The notes beneath the pieces are model-generated. The model was given only the letters and a program-made list of their open reading frames with translations, ran no database searches and had not been told where the DNA came from. Of a DNA stretch of 64,000 nucleotides, positions 32,306 through 45,905 are shown piece by piece (position 1 is the stretch's first letter; the number at the start of each line of letters is the position of its first letter). The position numbers and the translations under genes were made by a program. Source of the stretch: Flaccisagitta enflata (lineage: Eukaryota; Chaetognatha; Sagittoidea; Aphragmophora); NCBI GenBank assembly GCA_965153355.1, contig OZ231127.1:44888001-44952000 (forward strand), given 5' to 3'.

Positions 32306-33299
32306 AAATACAAACAGGAAAATTTTTCTTCAATGGTATATTACATCAGGCACGAAAAAAATGGGTGTCTCGACAAAAATTTTGATCAAAAGTTGATGCA
32401 AAGTCCACAAATCGATCTGAAATATCAAATGAGCATTTCAACTCAAGCTGTCCCAAAAACTACTTCAAAAGTGCAAAAACCAAAAAGAAATAAGCCTACA
32501 CATTCGTTTCATTCATCAATTCACTCAAGCATTCATTACTACTTTAACTGACTCGTACATGCGTTCATCCTTTTCATTCACCAGTTCACTCGATCATTCA
32601 TTCATCTCTTCATTCGTCTCTTCATTCATTCATGCTTAGCACCTCTACTAATGTCAAGTGGCGATAAAATTTCCACTTGAGTCAGTTTCTAGTGAGAACA
32701 TGACCTTCATGACAATAAAAAAGGGAAAACAAAGAAAGAAAATCGCTAAAGCAAAGTAAGGAGGACTTTTTGACGTGGGAAAAAAACAGAAAAAGAAAAG
32801 CCTAATCCTTACAATTCCAACAATCAATTGTTTATGTTTACAATGAAAAGAAAAGAGATGAAGGAATGTTCAAAGGAGTGGAATATAAAAGGGAAGAAAT
32901 GAATAAAAGTAGGGGAAAAGCGAGATTACAAGAAGGAAGAGAAGAAAGAGAAGGGGGAGAAGAAAGAGAAGAAAGAGAAGAATGAGGTAAAAGAATGTAG
33001 AATGCACGGGAGAAGCAATCGGAAGTTCGTTCTCTCCGAAAGAAAAGGAAAAGTCGAGAAAAGAGGAATTATGGAAAATAATTCGCGACTGAGTAAATTG
33101 ACCAGTTTTGCTGGCTTTTTTCTTCTGTTCCTGAGAATCAAGAAAAAAAAAAGAGGAAAAGGAAAGGAGTGAAAAAAGAAAGGAGAAGCTTACAGGGAGA
33201 TATGCTATTGTCCTTCCGATGAATGGGAATCACCTCTGATTTCTGCCCGACCCTATTGTCAATTTGAGAGAATTTTTCAGTTGTAAGATGAGGGGATGA

Positions 33300-33300
<1 letters not shown>
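32306..33300. other. Intergenic with TTCA-rich and purine-rich patches
   Basis: TTCATTCA runs at 32505-32640 and GAAGAAAGAGAA-type sequence from 32880. No coding evidence. Confidence 0.5.

Positions 33301-34333
<1,033 letters not shown>

Positions 34334-34384
<51 letters not shown>
34334..34384. repeat. (CT)n
   Basis: Pure CT array of about 50 bp. Confidence 0.95.
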
Positions 34385-34386
<2 letters not shown>

Positions 34387-34836
34387 TTTCCATGAATGAC
34401 CAGTACAGTGATGATCAGCGTTAAGCTATTGTCCGGTGAAGCAGTTATTCAAATGAGGAACAAATCGTACTGACAAAAGATAATGATAGGACCACGCGTG
34501 CGACAATTACAGTTCCTTCATTTCAGAATCTCATGGGGCGGCACAGTGCGCTACTAACGATTCTTACACTCTCATGAGATAGTATCGTGAACCTATTTCA
34601 ATTCTTTCACTTGTTGAATAATGATTTTCCTCCTTTCTACTAGATAACTATAATAGTTATGAAAACATCAAAATTTCCCGCTTAGAAAATTGTCGTTAAA
34701 GCCAGCTTGCTTGTCTCTCTTCATGAATATACCATACTGCTGCAATTTACAAATGTACAGTTTTTAAACAATTTAAAAGAAAAAATTACATTTATATGTC
34801 ATACCAAATTCATTAGTCATCAAATCCGTTGTACAG

Positions 34837-34971
34837 TGTCATGCTTTTGATCGTTGTTCGGTTCGTGGTAAAGCTGGTCAGACCGGTTTTCCCATCCGGA
34901 AGTCACGCAGAACCGCCGCTGCTCCTTTTGTTCTCTGCGCTCACCACGAATTGACCGAGGAATCCGGTTGA
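34837..34971 (+). CDS. Possible last exon, Cys/His-containing, unrecognised
   Basis: After a CGTTGTACAG acceptor the frame reads CHAFDRCSVRGKAGQTGFPI, KSRRTAAAPF, VLCAHHELTEESG and stops at TGA. The CX4C and CX2H spacing looks like part of a zinc-binding module, and composition is distinctly more GC-rich than the surroundings. The opposite strand is also partly open, and no upstream exon was identified. Confidence 0.4.
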   Translation, partial: CHAFDRCSVRGKAGQTGFPIRKSRRTAAAPFVLCAHHELTEESG

Positions 34972-35032
34972 CGGCGGGATGGCATTCTAACCGTAAAAAA
35001 AAAAAAAGAAAAAAACTGCATTTACGTTGAAA

Positions 35033-35300
35033 GAATGAATGAATGAATGAATGAATGAATGAATGAATGAATGAATGAATGAATGAATGAATGAATGAAT
35101 GAATGATTTATTGAATGAATGATTGAATGAATGAATGAATTAATGAACGAACGAACAAATGAATGAATGAATGAATGAATGAATGAATGAATGAATGAAT
35201 GAATGAATGAATGAATGAATGAATGAATGAATGAATGAATGAATGAATGGAAATGGATGAATGAATGAATAGAAATGGATGAATGAATGAATGGAAATGA
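35033..35300. repeat. (GAAT)n tetranucleotide array
   Basis: About 270 bp of GAATGAAT with GATTTATT, GAACGAACGAAC and GGAAATG interruptions; it gives an artefactual SFIHSFIH frame on the minus strand. Confidence 0.95.
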
Positions 35301-35429
35301 ATGTGGGAAGGCATGAGAGGTGGCAGGCATAAAGAAGCCGAAATTGGCAGTTTCAAGCGGTTTTTAGGTCTACATGACGGACCGACCGACCGACCGACCA
35401 GGTTTAAAAAAACGAAAATTACCCATATC

Positions 35430-35700
35430 CGTAATGATGGGCTGAATTTTATTTCCAAGCACTTTGCATGTTCCATTTCCATAATTAGAGCTCGATCTAA
35501 TTCATCAATGCTGTAGTTATGGAATTGATTGCTGTAGTTATGAGAGAAATACAATGATTCTATACAACTGCAGCATTGATGACGTGGTGCATAAAGTCCA
35601 AATCGATTTTCCCAGTAGATTGAGCTTGAATCATCTAAAAGTGCCTGAAATTGAATTTTCTTTGAATGCCCACATGGTGCCCATCCTGATATCCATTCAA
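35430..35700. mobile_element. Diverged foldback related to 47259-47588
   Basis: Left arm GGGCTGAATTTTATTTCCAAGC, CATGTTCCATTTCC, TCAATGCTGTAG; right arm CTATACAACTGCAGCATTGATGAC, CCAAATCGATTTTCCC, TTTGAATGCCCAC. These match both arms of the element at 47259 in order. No target duplication was found, so the ends have probably decayed. Confidence 0.6.
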
Positions 35701-35759
35701 TTGCCAATTTTTGAGAATCAAAGAAATTCAAGTAACAGATTCATCGACCCATTATAAGA

Positions 35760-36010
35760 TTAGATGAAGAACTTCAAATGTCATGCTCATGGCAATCATT
35801 GCGTAGTAATACTTGACCCTTATTGAATATCACCGGTCGATTCACTTGGCGATATTGTGATCGTCGCAGAATCCGGAGCAAGGCAAGTTATCTCGATTTT
35901 GAAATGAAATGTCGTTGTTACAAAATTTTGTAAGGCTGTAAGCTTGTATTTGACAATTTTCTCGTAAATCAAGGATTTACCCTGAGTTCAACGAGGATTT
36001 CGTCCCTTTC
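35760..36010. other. Intergenic, no supported feature
   Basis: AT-rich unique sequence. Confidence 0.4.
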
Positions 36011-36014
36011 CCTC

Positions 36015-36295
36015 TATATCTGTTAGTCTGTCTGTCTGTCCGTCTGTCTTTCTATCTTTCTGTCTGTCTGTCTATCTGTCTTTCCATCTTTCTCTCTGTC
36101 TTTTTCCTTTCCTGTCTCCGTCTATCTTTTCCCCTGCCTGTCTCTGTCTGTCTTTCTCTCTGCCTGTCTCTGTCTCTCTGTCTCCCTGTCACTCCGTCAG
36201 TCTGTCTTTATGCCTCTCTGTTTCTATGTCTCTCTGTCTCTCTGTCTTTAAGTCTTTGACTACCTCTCTGTTTCTCTGCTCTGTTTCTCTGTCTG

Positions 36296-36353
<58 letters not shown>

Positions 36354-36545
36354 TCTTCTTCTTCTTCTTCTTCTTCTTCTTCTTCTTCTTCTTCTTCTTC
36401 TTCTTCTTCTCTTTCTTCTTCTTCTTCTTCTTCTTCTTCTTCTTCTTCTTCTTCTTCTTCTTCCTTCTTCTTCTTCTTCTTCTTCTTCTTCTTCTTCTTC
36501 TTCTTCTTTTTCTTCTTCCCCTTCTTCTTCCTCTTCTTCTTCTGC
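36015..36545. repeat. (CTGT)/(CT)n then (CTT)n array
   Basis: Degenerate CTGTCTGTCT to 36300, pure CT to about 36350, then about 195 bp of CTT. Confidence 0.95.
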
Positions 36546-36804
36546 CTCTCCTTTAATAGCCACATATAAATACCAATCCTGTCATGAAAGTGTTGCCTTG
36601 GTTTCTGTCGCTTAGCGGCGCTTCGAGCTAACGGATAATCTATTAATGTCGGCTTTGAAAGTTCGAGTATGGAAAACGATGGAATGAGTTCACATTTACA
36701 TGTCTTTCTTGTTGTATTATCTAACCCTTCTTGCTTGTAAAGGGTATCTCAGACGAATGACTTCCAAAGAATAGTTCTATTTCTTGTGGATTGCAGGCGA
36801 TACC

Positions 36805-36916
36805 GCGCTCTGTCGGTCCGCAGTCTTAGCCTTAATGCCCCCGCCTTAGTGACCTTCCTCATCCCTGCCCCTGCCAACCCGCACGCAACTGGGGTAGCTG
36901 TGTATCCGACCTTGTT
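36805..36916 (+). mobile_element. Hairpin-headed element, 3' part
   Basis: CTCTGTCGGTCCGCAG, CCCTGCCCCTGCCAACCCGCACGCAACTGGGG and GTGTATCCGACCTTGTT. The head is not recognisable. Confidence 0.6.
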
Positions 36917-37227
36917 ATTATATTAGTCAAATTACCTTTGTCAGTTACCTATCTCTACGTTGCTTTTTAATCCTCCTCGGCTTAGTTTACGTTCTCTATC
37001 GCTTCTCCATCTATCTTGAGGTCTCTCTTTCTAAAATAGGACGGAGACAATCTTAAGAATTGTGATATAAGCTATGCGAAATCTGCTTTCACAACGAGTG
37101 ACATGGATGGGACCACAGAGAGCTCTCTGGGACCTCTAGGACAGAACTCCAAAGCCCTATACTATATACAAATGTAACATACAAAAGGCACCGTTTTTAC
37201 ACACGATATGAATTATCTACGTGTACG

Positions 37228-37400
37228 TTGTACACCGGGTCATTATTAAAAACGTAGCTAATTTCCTAAGGAGACCTAAAGGAAATAGCTACGTTTTGAA
37301 TAATAACCCGTTATGAAGTTTGCAAGAATCCGAAAGTCTGCATTCAGTGTTGAATAATAACCCGTTATGAAGTTTGCAAGAATCCGAAAGTCTGCATTCA
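37228..37400. mobile_element. Miniature foldback plus 55-bp tandem duplication
   Basis: CGGGTCATTATTAAAAACGTAGCTA and the complement of CGGGTTATTATTCAAAACGTAGCTA form a hairpin of about 85 bp (37230-37312). The right arm with its flank (TTGAATAATAACCCGTTATG ... GAAAGTCTGCATTCA) is then repeated at once in a near-exact second copy. Confidence 0.7.
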
Positions 37401-37742
37401 TGTTGGGACATTTGGGTGCTTCACACAACAAAAGTTTTGGAATTTCTTCTTGTCCTGTTTACCCAAGACGGAGGGACTAATTTCAGGCCCTGACCATTTT
37501 TCTTTTTCAAAAGATAGTCTATCTTCCATATTTTTCAGCAGCCTTCTTTTATATCCTAATTTGCAAAATGCTGTGAGAGATACTGTCAGTTTGTTTGTAA
37601 CACCAGGAACCTCTTCTTGTACATCATTTAGGCCTTTCATCTGTGTAATAGACAACACCCACTTCATTTTTGTCTTTATCTTGTGGCTGATTTTTGTTTG
37701 ATTTTTATTTTCTAAGGCAATTATTAGTCTCTTTTGCAACAA
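37398..37742 (-). other. Unrecognised 114-codon open frame
   Basis: Minus-strand frame with KLGYKRRLLKNMEDRLSFEK and KKKFQNFCCVKHPNVPT before its stop. No domain recognised and the plus strand is open too over 37450-37701. It may be a decayed transposon ORF or chance. Confidence 0.2.
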
Positions 37743-37744
37743 AA

Positions 37745-38605
37745 GTGCATGGGGAAATCTGCTTCCCCATTGAACTCTGTAGGGAACTTTACGGGCACAA
37801 AAAAAAAACTGGAGCTAACTGAATTTTGAAAAAAAATGGTCATCTTCATGATTCTTTTCACTCCATATTGGGTTAGCGGGACGAAGGGATACATTGCAAA
37901 AACGTTATTTGAAGCAACCAATTGAGACATACAGTGGAATCTATTCTCAGCTAAAAAGTCTGAAGAAAGTGGAGGAAGGAGAAAGTGGCACACTTAGAAA
38001 GACCGGGAGGGAAAAACAGAGACAAAAAAACAAAAAAAAAAACAAAAAAGAAAAAAAAAACAAAAAAAAAACACACACAAAAAACAAAACAACAGAGACA
38101 AGGAGAAAGTGAAAGAGCAAGAAAGAATCCAGGTCAAACTAAGACCCTGAATGCAGAAGGGAAATCTTCCTTTAAATTTCAATAGAAAAATCCTTCTTTT
38201 CAAATCTCACATTCACTTTTTTCCCTCATTTAAAGAGCCACACACAGCGAAGACACTCATACAGTCACTCACACACTCACGTACAGACGCAAACACACAA
38301 AAACAGACACACTTCCTTTTCATCGATTACAATACTGTCTGCCCGCCTCTCACTCGTCTGTGAATAAAAACTGAAAAGAGAGCGTTCGACAAAGGAAGGT
38401 CATTGACCATTCACTGCGTCAGAAGAAAAGCCTGAATGAATAAATGAATGAAAGAACGACTGAAAGGGAAAGAAGCGCGCTCGTCAACTACCGCGGTTTA
38501 TGATGATTCCAGTCAATACCCTCAATGGATGTTCTAATTCATGCGTAGCTATCTCTGTCTCTTCCATCTAGAATTTATAATGCGCTTTAGATTCATAGTT
38601 TTCCC
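37745..38605. other. Intergenic, A-rich, no supported feature
   Basis: An A-rich AAACAAAAAAAAAAC stretch at 38025-38095 and an ACACACAAACA patch near 38290; nothing coding. Confidence 0.45.
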
Positions 38606-38607
38606 CC

Positions 38608-38706
38608 TTTTTAGTTGCGGACAAGCGACTCTGTAAGAGGCTTTGTCCGGCCGTCAGTCCGTCCGTCGGTCCGTCGCTCCATCAGCATGAGTAGAAAAGT
38701 GGGAAA
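38608..38706 (+). mobile_element. Hairpin-headed element, head half
   Basis: TTTTTAGTTGCGGACAAGCGACT (hairpin 38613-38630), CTGTAAGAGGCTTTGTCC, GTCCGTCGGTCCGTCG core and AGTAGAAAAGTGGGAAAACA, then it runs into a (GTTT)n array. Confidence 0.65.
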
Positions 38707-38709
38707 ACA

Positions 38710-38785
38710 AGTGTTTGTTTGTTTGTTTGTTTGTTTGTTTGTTTGTTTGTTTGTTTGTTTGTTTGTTTGTTTGTTTGTTTGTTTT
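38710..38785. repeat. (GTTT)n
   Basis: About 18 units of GTTT, probably grown from the body of the adjoining element. Confidence 0.95.
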
Positions 38786-38827
38786 CTTTCTTTCCTTATT
38801 TCTTTCTATTCATTTTTTAAAAAAATT

Positions 38828-39024
38828 CTTTTAGTCGCTCGACTGTACAAGGTGTGAAGGTCCGAAGGAAGGGAGGTCCAAAGATCCGTACCGGGAAAAT
38901 TTGGATGACGCGGAACTGATGATTTCTGAGCATTACAGCCCCCGCCCACCCCAAACATCGCCCCGCATTGCTGCCCCTGCCCACCTACAAGCGACTACTT
39001 ATTGGCAGTGTATCCGGCCTTGTT
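38828..39024 (+). mobile_element. Hairpin-headed element, AGTCGCT subfamily
   Basis: Head TTTTAGTCGCTCGACTGTAC (38833-38844), no tetranucleotide core, body GCCCCGCATTGCTGCCCCTG and tail CTACAAGCGACTACTTATTGG ending TATCCGGCCTTGTT at 39024. Tail AGCGACT complements head AGTCGCT exactly. Confidence 0.68.
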
Positions 39025-39065
39025 TTATTGCGAATGAATGATTGATTATGACATCCAGGGTCATG

Positions 39066-39185
39066 TGAATGAATGAATAAATGGATGAATGACTGAATAA
39101 ATGAATGAATGAATGAATGAATGAATGAATGAATGAATGAATGAATGAATGAATGAATGAATGAATGAATGAATGAATGAATGAT
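39066..39185. repeat. (GAAT)n tetranucleotide array
   Basis: About 120 bp of GAATGAAT, directly after the hairpin-headed element. Confidence 0.95.
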
Positions 39186-39622
39186 CCGACGCACGGACAC
39201 TGTGCGTTGCTACATCTAAAAAGCGGAACGAAACCTTGGATTCGATCCCCCGGACGACCTTTGCAACACGCAGCTCCTCGTTGAGCTTTTCGTGTGGGTG
39301 ACATGTGGCATGTGACATGTGGCATGTGACATGTGGCCCATCGCTTTTTCCAACCTTTGACCGTCTGTGAAACAACGAAAACGACAACAATCACCTAGCA
39401 CTGTCCAAATGTTGAATGATAATGGAGGGATTGGACAACAACAACAACAACAAAAACAACAATGACCGGTTAAAATGTGTCATTGACCTCTCTGGCCAAT
39501 GGGGGGTGACAATGGCCCGGATTAGAGGAGGAAAAAAGCCAGAAAGAAAGAAAGAAAAAAAAAAAAGAAAAGAAAGAAAAAAAAAGGCAGATCGCGCGCA
39601 TCTGTTGAATGACCAACTGACC

Positions 39623-39671
39623 ATGAAGCGATCGCCAGAAATTTGTATTGTCCTCTTGGTTGCGATCGGCG
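39623..39671 (+). other. Possible signal-peptide first exon
   Basis: ATG opens MKRSPEICIVLLVAIG and reaches a G|GTAATT donor. The charge-then-hydrophobic pattern is that of a signal peptide start, but nothing downstream could be joined to it. Weak. Confidence 0.2.
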
Positions 39672-39904
39672 GTAATTGTCACCGATTTGCTTGTTTCTTT
39701 GACCAAGTGATCAGAGGGCGTAGAACAATTGTCACTGATTCCCGCTGCGGTTACAGGAAATCACATGGGCGAGGCCGAAAGCCCATTGATGACCAAAAAT
39801 ACGCCGGCCCGCGACCGTGGCTTTTCCTTTTATGTACCTGGAATATTTTATTGTTTCCTTTCCCTTATTTCGTATTGGCTTTGCTTTTCCTTCTGTCCTT
39901 CTTT

Positions 39905-39924
39905 TTGTCATTTCTTTCTTTTTT

Positions 39925-39960
<36 letters not shown>

Positions 39961-40008
39961 TCCTTCTTTCTTTCTTTCTTTCTTTCTTTCTCTCTTTCTC
40001 TCTTTCTC

Positions 40009-40060
<52 letters not shown>

Positions 40061-40208
40061 TTTTTTCTTTTTTTCTTTTTTTCTTTTTTTCTTTTTTTCT
40101 TTTTTTCTATTTTTCTTTTTTTCTATTTTTCTTTCCGTCTTTCTCTCTTTCTTTTTTTTTCTTTTTTTCTTTTTTTCTTGTCTTTTTTTCTTTTTTTCTT
40201 TCTTTCGT

Positions 40209-40256
<48 letters not shown>

Positions 40257-40259
40257 TTT

Positions 40260-40331
<72 letters not shown>

Positions 40332-40338
40332 TTTTTGA
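39905..40338. repeat. (CTTT)n array
   Basis: About 430 bp of CTTT with CTTTTTTT and CTCTTTCT variants; the Phe/Leu/Ser frames are artefacts. Confidence 0.95.
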
Positions 40339-40552
40339 AATCATTATTTTGTTTCTGTCCATCAGATCATAATGAGACCGCTGCAAGAGCTTAAATGAAG
40401 GAGCTACCCACAACAGTCAGGAAAATTTTTAGTTGCAACAATGTTCGATTTTTAAGTTGAAGAAAAAATAGAAAAACTTCAAGATTGATTTTCCCGTTTG
40501 CTTTTGGATTTGGCTTTCTTATTTCCGCGAAGCGTCCGCAAGCGATTTAGGT

Positions 40553-40658
<106 letters not shown>

Positions 40659-40745
40659 TATCTCACGCATAAGTTCGCTTGTTTGACCATTGTCTGTGTT
40701 CATCAACTCACGGGGCATTGACACATATTGTATTCCATTTTTTAG

Positions 40746-40857
40746 GCGACGTATTGAGAATAAATTCCTGTTGCATGGGAGGGCGAGAAGGGGGCTCAAT
40801 GGGGGCTTTCAATTACATTTGAATAACTGGAAACACGATGTCACTGACCTCCACTAC
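40746..40857 (+). other. Exon-like segment between two (CT)n arrays
   Basis: Acceptor CCATTTTTTAG, then RRIENKFLLHGRARRGLNGG and FQLHLNNWKHDVTDLHY, ending TAC|GTCTCTCT where the next (CT)n begins. The donor has only GT in common with the consensus. No family recognised. Confidence 0.3.

Positions 40858-40925
<68 letters not shown>
40858..40925. repeat. (CT)n
   Basis: Pure CT array starting at the possible donor of the preceding segment. Confidence 0.95.
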
Positions 40926-40928
<3 letters not shown>

Positions 40929-41744
40929 GCCTCCACACTTTTTCTATTCATTAAGTCACGTCTGGGGGTTATACTGACCAAAGCTCATTGTAATGCATCC
41001 TATCCTATTCTCCATTCATCCAGTTTTGATTCATTCAGTATTTCCAGACTTAACTCTCATTCCATTGAAGAAGAAAAAAAGTTCCAGACATGTTTGTTTC
41101 GGGAGGGCGTGCGCGGCTATTTGTTTCACTCTCTTTTCTTCATTCTACTTCTTTTCACCCTCCTTTTCATGCATTTTCTTTTATGTTCTCCATTTTTTTC
41201 CCCATTCTCTTCCAGGTCAACCAGAGCGGACACACACACACACACACACAAGCATCTTCTCAGTACTTCCGCGCACAGTCAAGACTCGAGTCGTCCTTCT
41301 TTTTCTTATTGTTGATTGTTTATCACGTTATTGTTTGTTTCCTTTTTTCTATCATGATTCCTTTTTTTCTGCTTTACTCTCTATTTTCTCTCTCTCTTTC
41401 TCTCTTCTTTTTCTTCCCCGAAACTGTGTGTGTGATTGGGTTCATTGTTCTATCAATGGAACCGTTTTACAACTTAAAATGGATTTTTGTTTCATCTCAA
41501 CAATAATGATAGTACTAAATGTCGGTCAGTTTTTGGGTTGCAGTATTCAAGCACAGTAAAAAAAAAGATACCATGTATGAGAATGTCATAATTTTTTTTT
41601 TTGTGAGTGTGTGACTAAACTTTTACGTAAGTGAATAAATATTTTTTGCATCTTTTGAGAAGACTCAATAACCCGACTAGTTGAGCTCGGTATTAAAAAA
41701 ATTGCCATTGACCCTTTCAGACTTTGAATAGGAAATGAAAAAAA

Positions 41745-41754
<10 letters not shown>
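40926..41754. other. Intergenic, pyrimidine-rich, no supported feature
   Basis: An ACACACAC run at 41231-41250. The plus-strand open frames are pyrimidine-driven and unrecognised. Confidence 0.45.
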
Positions 41755-41835
<81 letters not shown>

Positions 41836-41902
41836 CAGACGGAGACAGAGACAGAGACAGAGACAGAGACAGAGACAAAGACAAAGACAAAGACAGAGAC
41901 AG

Positions 41903-41995
<93 letters not shown>

Positions 41996-42036
41996 GAGAA
42001 AGAGAGACAGAGACAGACAGACAGAGACAGACAGAA
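41755..42036. repeat. (GA)n / (GACA)n compound array
   Basis: GA, GACAGA and GACAAA blocks, then GA and GACA again. Confidence 0.95.
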
Positions 42037-42039
42037 ACA

Positions 42040-42721
42040 TATAATTAATATTTATTCATCGTTGAAATTGGTAGATTATGGCTGTGCTACACTATCTGTG
42101 TGATATACAAAACAATATACATGAATACACGCACGCAGTAGATTTCCTATCTAAGAATCGAATAATCAATACACGATCATAGTAATAAAATGGAGATGTA
42201 TTTCCCAATATCAGAAACAAGAGTTTTCTTCGTCAATTTTTTCGTCAAAGCAACCATTTGTTATCACAAACCTTCTTACAAGTTTTTCGTTTTATGTTTC
42301 CATCAGAATTCACTTATCATAAAATTGTATCACCAATTCTTTCTTTATCACAAGCTTCCCTTTTTGTCTCTCCCCCTTCATTTCTAGCCTCAAGCTAAGC
42401 TCACTGAAAAATCTTTGACGATGGAAAGTGACATAAAGAGAAGAAAAGAACAAAAAAAAAAAAAAAAAAAAGAATTTTCTTCTAGCCTGCAGTGATTTTG
42501 ACGTTGAATCACGCTGCAGCGGCAAGTATATACGACAACCGTTGCAGCAGGACGCAGCAGCAGCCATGGCAGCATCGGAGGCTTAAAACTTTTTCGGCCG
42601 CAGTCGCATCATGGAGTCTGATTTTAAAGAATGGCCAGGAGAAAAGTTTTGCTCATGACTTTTATTCACTGAACCTTTTCCTTTTCTTTTTTTTTTAGTC
42701 TTTTGTTCCAAATTTCATTGT

Positions 42722-42725
<4 letters not shown>
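42040..42725. other. Intergenic, no supported feature
   Basis: A CGCAGCAGCAGCC patch near 42550 gives short Ala-rich frames on both strands. No splice-consistent exon. Confidence 0.4.

Positions 42726-42775
<50 letters not shown>
42726..42775. repeat. (CT)n
   Basis: Pure CT array of about 50 bp. Confidence 0.95.
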
Positions 42776-42778
<3 letters not shown>

Positions 42779-42939
42779 TGATCCTTGCCTGCTTTCAATT
42801 TCAGCTTTAACTTTTCACTCACCAGAGAGCGAGAGACATGGAGACAGACAGAGAGTGAAAAGGACAGATAGATAGGCAGATGGAGACAGACAGACATGAA
42901 ATCACGCCAGGACAGAGGTATCAGCACCTACCTAGTAAG

Positions 42940-43143
42940 TCATTAGTCGCGTGTTGCGCGACTTTACACCCCGCTATGTCGGTCCGTCGGTTGGTTGGTC
43001 TGTCGGTTGGTCCTCTTTTTACTTTTTCGGTATTTTTGAACTTTCTGAGCATACCACTCCTGCCCAAATGCTTCAGTGACCTTCTCCAGCCCTGCCCCTG
43101 CCCACACGCACGCGACTGGGGTAGCCGTGTATCCGGCCTTGTT
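42940..43143 (+). mobile_element. Hairpin-headed element, intact
   Basis: Head AGTCGCGTGTTGCGCGACT (42945-42963), TTTACACCCCGCTATGTCGG, GTCGGTTGGTTGG core, CCTGCCCCTGCCCACACGCA and tail CACGCGACTGGGG ending TATCCGGCCTTGTT. Nine bases of tail complement the head. Confidence 0.75.
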
Positions 43144-43395
43144 TTTCTTTGTATTTTACTCATATGTTTATGATAAGCACATGTATATCCCAATTTTTAG
43201 CTTTATTTCAGTCGACCCTAGCGTAAGTTTTTTCCTAAAAAATTGCTGCTTCCAAACATTTCCATGAGTTTTTACAATCTTTTCCTGTGCTAGTGCTTCC
43301 TGAACTTAAACTGCAGCAACCATAGTTGCAACTTTGTGGAACAACAGTCGATAAGACAGCAGCAAATTGTTGAGATAAGTACCAGGAGGAGAATA

Positions 43396-43593
43396 AACAA
43401 GGCCGGATATACGGCTACCAAAGTCGCGTGCCGGTGGGCAGGGGCCATATTTGAGGTCACCAGGCCATTTGGGCCCTGGGGTCAAAGAAAAAAAATTATA
43501 AAAAAAAGTAAAGTGTGACCTACCAACCAACCAACCGACTGACCGACCAACGGACATGGCGGGTTGTAGTTTCGCGTGCACGCGGCTAAAAAG
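43396..43593 (-). mobile_element. Hairpin-headed element, intact (inverted)
   Basis: Tail AACAAGGCCGGATATACGGC, AAAGTCGCGTGC, body GGTGGGCAGGGGCC, core ACCAACCAACCAACCGAC and head hairpin 43569-43587 then TAAAAAG. It faces the copy at 42940-43143, 250 bp away. Confidence 0.72.
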
Positions 43594-43678
43594 TCCAAAT
43601 CGGCCGAGTCTGGAGAGTGGAGGCCAAAACTCTCAAATCTTCTCGCATCCGTGAACTTGAAGCCTAGTTATCGAATCA

Positions 43679-43697
43679 GTCATCATCACCATCACCG

Positions 43698-43781
<84 letters not shown>

Positions 43782-43784
43782 CCG

Positions 43785-43853
<69 letters not shown>

Positions 43854-43880
43854 CCATCACCATCACCATCACCATCACCG

Positions 43881-43949
<69 letters not shown>

Positions 43950-43950
43950 C
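43679..43950. repeat. (ATC)n trinucleotide array
   Basis: About 270 bp of CATCAT with CACCAT and CACCGT interruptions; poly-His and poly-Met frames are artefacts. Confidence 0.95.
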
Positions 43951-43974
43951 TCCGTTGCCCTGTTTACTTTTCTG

Positions 43975-44846
<872 letters not shown>

Positions 44847-45703
44847 CTATCTTGTCGGAAAAAAAACGCGACACCCTGAGGATAATATGTTTTATTTACT
44901 ATGATATTTTTAAAAATTGATGACTGATAGAGTTAGTAATTCATATAACTTATTTTTCGATAAACAATTTGAGCTGTGAATCAAGAACGCGATTGGTTGA
45001 GCATTTCTTCATTTTCATTTGTTTAAAATTTTTTCATGATAATAGTTTTTAAAACTCTTTTACTCTACACTTTTGCTTGAAATTTTCAAATGAACTACAG
45101 AACTACAGATAGCGCTCATTAAGTAAATCAAGGTACAGTTAAACCCCGCTATAACGGATCCAAGAGTAATGGAAATCCGCCTATAACAGATCTCTCTTTT
45201 TCTTTAAATTTCTAGCTTCTCAAGAAGCTGAGATATCTGTAATCAAAGATGTGTAAATCTTTCCCTCTGACATGTAAAGAAGAGCGCCGCTGGGGAAGCC
45301 TAAAAAGGGGTATTACCCTGCACCTTTCAATGAATTTGAAAAAAAGTTAATCATTTGAATTTTTTTTCTAAAGCTTAAGCGGAAAGGCGAAAACAATTTC
45401 TAATGAAGGGAACCACAAGACGACAACTCCCTTCCTCGATTTTTCATCAGTTTTCCATGTTTAAGCATGTTGTTTCCTTATAATCTAGCATAAGAGACTG
45501 TTATGATGGTAGAATCAAATAAGAAAAAAACGGCGGCATACTAATTCCAGTATGAAAGTATTTTAAAACTTATTTCTTGATGCTTCAAGCTACAGATACC
45601 ATATACTATTATTTTATAGATTGATTTTTCTTTTTTAAGTCTTAAACTTTTCTAGAAGCCAAGATATTCTAAGTAGGTGTCGCGTTTGTTTCCGCCAAGA
45701 TAG
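44847..45703. mobile_element. TA-flanked foldback MITE (CTATCTTG-CGG ends)
   Basis: Termini CTATCTTGTCGGAAAAAAAA and (complement) CTATCTTGGCGGAAACAAAC, both followed by CGCGACACC. TA at 44845-44846 and 45704-45705. 857 bp. A fragment CAGTTAAACCCCGCTATAACGGA near 45135, pogo/Tigger-like by its start, may be nested inside. Confidence 0.78.
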
Positions 45704-45905
45704 TAGATGAGTAAAATTAAGAAGGAAATGATGCAGAGGAACTTTCTATTCATATGAAGAGAAAGAGAGAGAACAAAAAAGAATAAAGGAGCGAAAATTC
45801 ATTATTTTGGTTGTTATCGGCATTTGCGAGTTGTGTGTATGGGATGAGAATGAGGCGGAGCCGACGAAGACCGCCAAACCATTTTATTGAACGAGCCCTG
45901 GATGC

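Noticed and set aside
35022-35731. 207-codon minus-strand frame with SFIHSFIH repeats
   Set aside because: Half is the (GAAT)n array and half is a foldback element related to 47259-47588.
37724-37993. Minus-strand frame MCHFLLPPLSS...
   Set aside because: No domain, overlaps another chance frame, and composition is not coding-like.
39230-39250. tRNA-like B box (GGATTCGATCCCCC)
   Set aside because: The complement has GATC in place of the required GTTC, and no A box or cloverleaf could be drawn upstream.
41090-41559. 138- to 188-codon plus-strand frames
   Set aside because: Pyrimidine-rich background producing Phe/Ser/Leu runs; several overlapping frames open at once.
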